Shown here in pieces: positions 59,393 through 64,000 of a stretch of DNA of 64,000 bases (position 1 is the stretch's first letter; every line of letters starts with the position of its first letter). Source of the DNA: Chitinophaga sp. CF418 (GTDB lineage Bacteria; Bacteroidota; Bacteroidia; Chitinophagales; Chitinophagaceae); contig NZ_FRCN01000015.1 in assembly GCF_900142925.1 (NCBI RefSeq), positions 186,001 to 250,000 of the forward strand, given 5' to 3'. The notes under the pieces were generated by a model. It saw only the letters and a list, made by a program, of their open reading frames with translations. It made no database searches and was not told where the DNA came from. The translations under genes were made by a program, and so were the position numbers.

Positions 59393-61285
59393 TTACCTTG
59401 TTCCTCTGAAAAATCTTTTAGACTGTTCCTGTCTCAACCTTTTCGTTCTAGCCAGGAGTTTGTAGCCGCTTCGCTTTATTGAAATTTCCCGTTGATGTTC
59501 ATCACTATCCTCGCGTCTTCTGCGATAAGTGGAAAGGATCAGATTTTTTGTGATAACACCAAGCACTTTTTCCTTGTTTTGCCTGGAAACTACGGGCAGT
59601 AGGTCCAATTTACGCTCTTCCATTAATATAATGGCAGCAAGTAAAGTGCTGTTGGGGAACACAAAAACCTTTTCATATTTTAACTCAGACATAGTAGTAT
59701 GTCCTTTTAATACTCCCTGATACAGAACTTTTAAATTTATTGTTCCGCATACCTTATCCTCTTTGTCAAGAATAATTGCGCCATATCCGTTTTGTATTTT
59801 TGCGTCTGATGCTTCTAATACATCTTTGATACTTTCATCCAACCTTACAGCCGGAATATTTTTATCCATTACCTCTTCCACATTCAGTTCCCGTAAAATA
59901 TCCGGTTCATAGGCATCAGGTGTTGGCACACCCCTGCGGTTAATTTTCTCCGTCATGATAGAGCTTTTCATCATAAAGAAGGAAACAAAGTAGGAAGCGG
60001 TGCATGCACCCAGTAATGGTAATAAGCCATGTGGTTGTAAGGTAGTTTCGAAGGCAAAAACTATCGAAGTAAGCAGCGCTCTTGCTGATCCTGCAAACAT
60101 AGCGGCCATGCCTATGAGCGCGCAGGTAGGCAGACTGATGTTAATCTGCGGAAACAGCGATGTCACAATAATGCCAAGCCCCAGACCGGTAGCTCCGCCG
60201 ATAGTTAACAGTGGGGCAAGTGTTCCTCCTGAAGTGCCACTTCCTAAAGAAACTGACCAGGAAATAAATTTAAGAAAACAGAGTCCAAGTATAAGCTGAA
60301 CGCTGATGTTGCCACTCAGCAGCTGAGAGATATTGCTATAACCGACACCCATGGTGTATGGAGCGAAATAACCTGTTATACCCACGGCAAGAGAGCCTAT
60401 TGCCGGCCACCACATCCAGTGCACAGGAAGTTTTTCAAACAGGTCTTCAATGAAGTAGATACTTTTGGTTACAAAAGCCGCAATCAGACCTATAACTGCC
60501 CCCATAGCTACATAACAGATCATCGCCTCTGACCCTGCAGGAGGAATAGCGGGCATCGAAAACACGGGAGCATCACTGAAAAGAGCATAATGCATGGCCG
60601 CGCCTGTTGCGCAGCCCAAAGCTACAGGTATAATAGAACGGGGCGAAAACTCAAACAGCAGCAATTCGATAGCAAGTAATACTGCTGCTACCGGAGTGCC
60701 GAAAATAGCGGCCATACCAGCTGTGGCGCCTGCGGTCAGCATAATTTTCCGTTCATTGGGGGAAATGTGCATGATCTGTCCCGTCAGTGAACCAAATGCA
60801 CCACCGGTAGAAATGATAGGGCCTTCCGCACCAAAGGGACCGCCAGTGCCTATCGAAATAGCCGCAGAAAGCGGCTTTAATAAGGTAATGATGGGCTTTA
60901 TACGGCTTTTATTTATAAGCACCTGTTCCATAGCCTCTGGTATGCCATGTCCACGTATGGCTGAAGACCCGATACGCGCCATGATACCAACCACAAGACC
61001 GCCCATTACCGGTATAATGATTACCAGCCAGCCAAGTTGATTGTGTACCGGACTACTTTCTTCAATCGAAAACTTTCCGTAAAATGAAAGATTCGTGATA
61101 AGGCTGATCAAAGCGACCAGTGCCTTTGCGATAAAACCTATTATAATGGCATTAAATATTACCTGAATGCTCAGGTATAAAATCCTTTTGGAAACCGGCG
61201 GCCGGTTCTCTTCCTGTTCCTTATCAATAATAAGGTCGAGGGACGGTGCTATTGAAATAGACTCGTCAGTATCTTTATTGTACAT
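59393..61285 (-). CDS. ClC-family chloride channel or exchanger with CBS domains
   Basis: A 630-residue ClC protein. The anion-pathway signatures are RGHGIPEAMEQV, GGPFGAEGPIISTGGAFGS with the gating Glu, and GTSGGTLAPLLTIGGATG. About 10-12 helices are followed by two cytosolic CBS domains (about 440-590), which usually bind adenine nucleotides. The gating Glu suggests Cl/H exchange rather than a pure channel; this is inference. I start it at ATG 61285, since a -7 element lies at 61305-61312; the 61348 start would precede it. It is divergent from the CRP/FNR gene and shares its control region. Confidence 0.92.
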   Translation of the reverse strand: MYNKDTDESISIAPSLDLIIDKEQEENRPPVSKRILYLSIQVIFNAIIIGFIAKALVALISLITNLSFYGKFSIEESSPVHNQLGWLVIIIPVMGGLVVGIMARIGSSAIRGHGIPEAMEQVLINKSRIKPIITLLKPLSAAISIGTGGPFGAEGPIISTGGAFGSLTGQIMHISPNERKIMLTAGATAGMAAIFGTPVAAVLLAIELLLFEFSPRSIIPVALGCATGAAMHYALFSDAPVFSMPAIPPAGSEAMICYVAMGAVIGLIAAFVTKSIYFIEDLFEKLPVHWMWWPAIGSLAVGITGYFAPYTMGVGYSNISQLLSGNISVQLILGLCFLKFISWSVSLGSGTSGGTLAPLLTIGGATGLGLGIIVTSLFPQINISLPTCALIGMAAMFAGSARALLTSIVFAFETTLQPHGLLPLLGACTASYFVSFFMMKSSIMTEKINRRGVPTPDAYEPDILRELNVEEVMDKNIPAVRLDESIKDVLEASDAKIQNGYGAIILDKEDKVCGTINLKVLYQGVLKGHTTMSELKYEKVFVFPNSTLLAAIILMEERKLDLLPVVSRQNKEKVLGVITKNLILSTYRRRREDSDEHQREISIKRSGYKLLARTKRLRQEQSKRFFRGTR

Positions 61286-61304
61286 AAAATGTCGTTTTCT
61301 TTTA

Positions 61305-61312
61305 CAAAAGTA
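61305..61312 (-). promoter_or_regulatory. ClC gene -7 element
   Basis: On the minus strand TACTTTTG matches TAnnTTTG, 20 bp before ATG 61285. It supports that start over 61348. Confidence 0.5.
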
Positions 61313-61357
61313 TTGCGAAAACAATATTTTATTAAATTTATTTATCAAAAATACTTT

Positions 61358-61383
61358 AAAAACATTGCATAGGCAATGTTTTT
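61358..61383. promoter_or_regulatory. Perfect CRP/FNR-type dyad in the divergent ClC/regulator region
   Basis: AAAAACATTGC and GCAATGTTTTT form perfect 11-bp arms around ATAG. The core ATTGC-N4-GCAAT has the N5-N4-N5 form of CRP/FNR family sites. It covers the -33 area and touches the -7 element of the regulator gene, which predicts autorepression, and lies upstream of the ClC promoter. Confidence 0.7.
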
Positions 61384-61384
61384 C

Positions 61385-61392
61385 TATCTTTG
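61385..61392 (+). promoter_or_regulatory. -7 element of the CRP/FNR-type gene
   Basis: TATCTTTG matches TAnnTTTG but lies only 3 bp before ATG 61396. If it is real, the mRNA is nearly or fully leaderless. Confidence 0.4.
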
Positions 61393-61395
61393 ATT

Positions 61396-62067
61396 ATGCA
61401 CCAACATACCAATTGCTTTCTAAAAAAGTATGCTTTACCTGAATGGGAAGTTGCTATTGACAATAATTCAAAGCTGTTGAATTTCAAGAAAGGGCAGACA
61501 ATATTCCGGGAGGATGATCCTGTTACAGGATTTTATTTTCTGCATGAAGGAAAGGTTAAAATACATAAAAGGTGGGGCGATGATAAGGAACTCATCATCA
61601 AATTGGCAAAAGAAGGTGATGTACTTGGGCACAGGGGGATAGGTGCAAATCAGCATTATCCTGTCTCTGCTACTGCCATAGAAGATGCATCTGTTTGTTT
61701 TATTTCCACAGAGTTTCTTAAAACTACGCTCAGAATAAATCCTGAACTTACTTATCAGTTAATGCTTTATTATGCCCACGATTTACAGGAGGCTGAAAAG
61801 GGGATGCGTAATATGGTGCACATGGATGTAAAAAGCCGTATTGCGGATACCATACTAAAAATCGCAGAAGTATTTGGTTGCGATAAAGATGGAACTATTA
61901 AAGGTACACTAACCAGGCAGGATCTTGCATCTTATGCAGGAACAACGTATGAAACAATATTTAAGGTAATGAACGAGTTCACGGGCGATCATATCATTGA
62001 GCTTTCAGGAAAAACGATCATTATTAAGAACAGGGAGAAATTATCTTCAATTATAAAGAAGGGGTAG
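61396..62067 (+). CDS. CRP/FNR-family transcriptional regulator
   Basis: A 223-residue regulator. The effector beta-roll (about 15-125) has FKKGQTIFREDDPVTGFYFLHEGKVKIH read in parts and KLAKEGDVLGHRGIG, but not the cAMP-contact RxS motif. A dimer helix is followed by the winged helix-turn-helix (about 165-215) with LTRQDLASYAGTTYETIFKVMNEF. There is no FNR-type Cys cluster at the N terminus. A perfect dyad of CRP/FNR form lies just upstream, so autoregulation and control of the divergent ClC gene are likely. The start is ATG 61396; a TTG two codons upstream lies in the -7 element. Confidence 0.92.
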   Translation: MHQHTNCFLKKYALPEWEVAIDNNSKLLNFKKGQTIFREDDPVTGFYFLHEGKVKIHKRWGDDKELIIKLAKEGDVLGHRGIGANQHYPVSATAIEDASVCFISTEFLKTTLRINPELTYQLMLYYAHDLQEAEKGMRNMVHMDVKSRIADTILKIAEVFGCDKDGTIKGTLTRQDLASYAGTTYETIFKVMNEFTGDHIIELSGKTIIIKNREKLSSIIKKG

Positions 62068-62296
62068 TAACAGGCAGGCGGAAATCTTCACATGCAGATC
62101 TCTAAATGTGACTAATCATAATATATTGTAACGTGAATGCTGAGGATATCCCCAAAAAATGGTGCGGAATGCCAGGCTTTTGCTTATCTTCAGGTACTTA
62201 AAATTTCCAATCAACTACAGACATTTAATCCCGATATACTCCATACATTACTTTAATGGGTCTGTATAGTTTACTATAAACTTTAAAAAAACAAGG

Positions 62297-63058
62297 ATGA
62301 AAAGAGTTATCAACCAGCTTGTGCTTTGCATTCCATTTTTTCTCATGCATAATTCTTTTGCTCAAACCCATATTGATTTAGGGATTAAGGCAGGATTAAG
62401 TATTCCAAATTTGACTTCGGGTGATGGAGATAATCCTATCAATAGAGGTTATGGTTCCCGGTTAGGGCCAGATGTGGCTGTACACGCTGAATTCCATCTT
62501 TCAAAGCGCTTCTCAATCCAGCCACAATTCGAGTATTCTTCCCAGGGTGGTAAAAAAAATGGAAATCAGGCATTTGCCGTGCCTGCGGAAATGGAAGCAT
62601 TATTTCCACCAGGGCAGGTGCCACAATACTTATACGCCAACTATAAAAGCGAGGCTAAGATTAACTATCTGATGTTGCCAATACTAGCTAAGTATCATTT
62701 TCATCTGCCATCACGCTGGGACCTTTATATCGCGGCAGGTCCTTTTGCAAGTGTAGTCGTATCTGCTAAAAATGAAACCAGTGGTACAAGTGAAGTTTAT
62801 CTGGACAGCGGGCATCAACAGGCATTACCTATTGGCGCGCAGTCTTTTGATAATACAGAGAACATAAAGGATGACCTGCATCGTTTCAATGCTGGTATCA
62901 ACGGTCATATAGGATTGGCCTATAACTTAGCTAAAGGCAATGTGTTTATTGAGGGCGGCGGTAACTATGGTTTTATTAACATCCAGAAAGATAATGTGAA
63001 TGGCTCAAATAAAACGGGTGCAGCAGTTGTGGTGTTGGGGTATGCCTTTCGCCTGTGA
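62297..63058 (+). CDS. Outer-membrane beta-barrel protein (PorT-like/OMP_b-brl family)
   Basis: A 253-residue exported protein. A signal peptide (about 1-22, ending NSFAQ) is followed by alternating amphipathic strands (IDLGIKAGLSIPNLT, SIQPQFEYSSQGG, INYLMLPILAKYHF, WDLYIAAGPFASVVVSA, GHIGLAYNLAKGNVFIEGGGNYGF read in parts) and ends with an aromatic-containing strand (VVLGYAFRL). This is the pattern of the small outer-membrane barrels with porin-like domains common in this phylum. No function can be assigned. The 230 bp before it show no other clear element. Confidence 0.88.
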   Translation: MKRVINQLVLCIPFFLMHNSFAQTHIDLGIKAGLSIPNLTSGDGDNPINRGYGSRLGPDVAVHAEFHLSKRFSIQPQFEYSSQGGKKNGNQAFAVPAEMEALFPPGQVPQYLYANYKSEAKINYLMLPILAKYHFHLPSRWDLYIAAGPFASVVVSAKNETSGTSEVYLDSGHQQALPIGAQSFDNTENIKDDLHRFNAGINGHIGLAYNLAKGNVFIEGGGNYGFINIQKDNVNGSNKTGAAVVVLGYAFRL

Positions 63059-63274
63059 ACGACTAAGCAAATTAGGATGCCCCTTGCGTAGGGGATCAAC
63101 AAATTTCTCTGTAAAACTATCACCCTTGCCTGATGCTGGTTGGAAAAGCCAATAAAAACGGTAGCTCATCTGAGCAACCTTTCCTTGTGCAACGTGTAGA
63201 ACAAATGCCGAGCCTATTCCTGCAGAACAGGAGCGATCATCGAATGATGTACAATTTAAAATGGGAATAACACT

Positions 63275-63880
63275 TTAAAAATCGTTTGTGGTAGTTGCTT
63301 CTTTATTTTGGCGGAGAAGTCTTTCAATGCGCTTGTCAGGTATAAGCCATATCAAAGCAGCAATAACGTAAATTAAACCTGCAATAATAGGATTCAGCCA
63401 GGAAAAGCCAATGGCTGCGATATACAGGAAAGGCGAAATCTTTCCTTTTAAATCTTTACCGATAGCCTTTTTTAGCAGCGAATCCTTGCCTTCATTCTTA
63501 ATGATCAGGCTTTGTAAAATGTAATAGGCGATGCCCGCCATTAAAAGAATAAACCCATATAGGGACATAGGAGCTGCAGAAAAATGGTTTTCGCCTATCC
63601 ATCCGGTTGCAAAGGGTACCAATGACAACCAAAACAGGAGATGCAAATTTGCCCAGAGTATGTCGCCAGAAACCAGGTGAACGGTAGACACCATATGATG
63701 ATGATTATTCCAGTAGATACCAATGTAAAGGAAGCTTAATGCATAGCTCAGAAAAATAGGAATAATCCCTTTCAGATCGGAAAACTGTTCACCGTGGGGC
63801 ACTTTTATTTCCAGCACCATAATAGTAATAATGATGGCCAGTACACCGTCGCTAAATGCTTCTAATCTTGCTTTTTTCAT
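63275..63880 (-). CDS. TMEM175-like potassium channel (DUF1211)
   Basis: A 201-residue protein with about six transmembrane helices. It starts with KKARLEAFSDGVLAIIITIMVLEIKVP, the conserved RxxxFSDG helix of bacterial TMEM175 channels, which conduct potassium as tetramers. The rest, LHLLFWLSLVPFATGWIG and so on, fits helices 2-6. I start it at ATG 63880, because the 64000 start precedes the motif with an unrelated leader that covers a terminator. The 216 bp before the end of this gene and after the barrel gene hold nothing I can name. Confidence 0.9.
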   Translation of the reverse strand: MKKARLEAFSDGVLAIIITIMVLEIKVPHGEQFSDLKGIIPIFLSYALSFLYIGIYWNNHHHMVSTVHLVSGDILWANLHLLFWLSLVPFATGWIGENHFSAAPMSLYGFILLMAGIAYYILQSLIIKNEGKDSLLKKAIGKDLKGKISPFLYIAAIGFSWLNPIIAGLIYVIAALIWLIPDKRIERLLRQNKEATTTNDF

Positions 63881-63935
63881 TATAAAATTTAATGTTAGTT
63901 CAGGAAAGCTAAGCAAAATATAATGAGATTGTTTC

Positions 63936-63973
63936 TCCAAAATCAAAAATCCCAGACTTTTCAGCCTGGGATT
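63936..63973 (-). terminator. Terminator of a minus-strand gene beyond the window end
   Basis: AATCCCAG and CTGGGATT form an 8-bp stem; on the minus strand this is followed by a T-rich run. It probably ends a gene that starts past position 64000. Confidence 0.65.
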
Positions 63974-64000
63974 CTTTCTTTGGTACAACGGACCGGACAA

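Noticed and set aside
1..64000. CRISPR arrays, tRNA or rRNA genes, insertion sequences, prophage
   Set aside because: I looked for repeat-spacer runs, cloverleaf-like blocks, transposase or integrase motifs and phage genes, and found none. Long gaps are AT-rich promoter regions.

Overview
The window is a chromosomal piece of a member of the Bacteroidota, most likely a Chitinophaga-like member of the Chitinophagaceae. Three things point there. Housekeeping genes are preceded by the Bacteroidota promoter form (TTTG, about 19-20 bp, then TAnnTTTG; for example TACCTTTG before rpsP and rplS). The primary sigma factor is of the short Bacteroidota type. ECF sigma/FecR, 7TM-DISM kinases, a phosphocholine phospholipase C and several Gfo/Idh oxidoreductases are present. 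I see no tRNA, rRNA, CRISPR array, insertion sequence or prophage.

Layout. 1-1.3 kb: an HxlR repressor divergent from an SDR, with two copies of one dyad between them. 1.35-7 kb: a minus-strand signalling locus (receiver, receiver-kinase, 7TM-DISM kinase, GNAT acyltransferase, E1/ThiF-like enzyme). 7.4-13.3 kb: exported superoxide dismutase, then envelope genes (ArnT-like transferase, PAP2 phosphatase, LptF/G) and two small cytosolic proteins. 13.6-21.8 kb: conserved core (rpoD, ffh, rpsP, rimM, trmD, rplS, tatA, gatA, lytic transglycosylase). 21.9-33 kb: SdpR/SdpI-like pair, CPA2 antiporter, phospholipase C, SDR, a SufE-like protein without its catalytic Cys, DUF4349 protein, thiolase, topB. 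33-36.2 kb: a CRP-domain histidine kinase with a receiver-thioredoxin-reductase fusion. 36.4-41.2 kb: an inverted repeat, esterase, AraC regulator and a sigma-54 activator with palindromic sites and a possible -24/-12 promoter. 41.3-43.6 kb: an unlisted 40-residue membrane peptide, a radical SAM/SPASM protein and a Gfo/Idh protein. 43.6-46.7 kb: ECF sigma, FecR and an unusual STN-barrel protein. 46.8-49.8 kb: Tat-exported Gfo/Idh protein, CHAD protein, orphan LuxR-type regulator. 50-59 kb: an eight-gene minus-strand operon with nearly every gene overlapping the next. 59.4-61.4 kb: a ClC protein divergent from a CRP/FNR regulator across a perfect dyad. 62.3-64 kb: outer-membrane barrel and TMEM175-like channel.

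The strongest candidate for an undescribed system is the 49979-59090 operon. It encodes a ThDP enzyme of acetolactate-synthase type, an acyl-CoA ligase, a citrate-synthase homologue with all three catalytic residues, a Gfo/Idh oxidoreductase, a PatB/MalY-type PLP enzyme, a P-loop kinase-like protein without the Walker A lysine, an MFS exporter and an unknown protein. It has no PKS or NRPS gene. The set reads as a small-molecule pathway with its own exporter, behind a promoter region carrying a 15-bp direct repeat. The product cannot be told from sequence alone. Second candidates are the kinase/acyltransferase/E1 locus at 1.35-7 kb and the peptide/radical SAM/oxidoreductase set at 41.3-43.6 kb.
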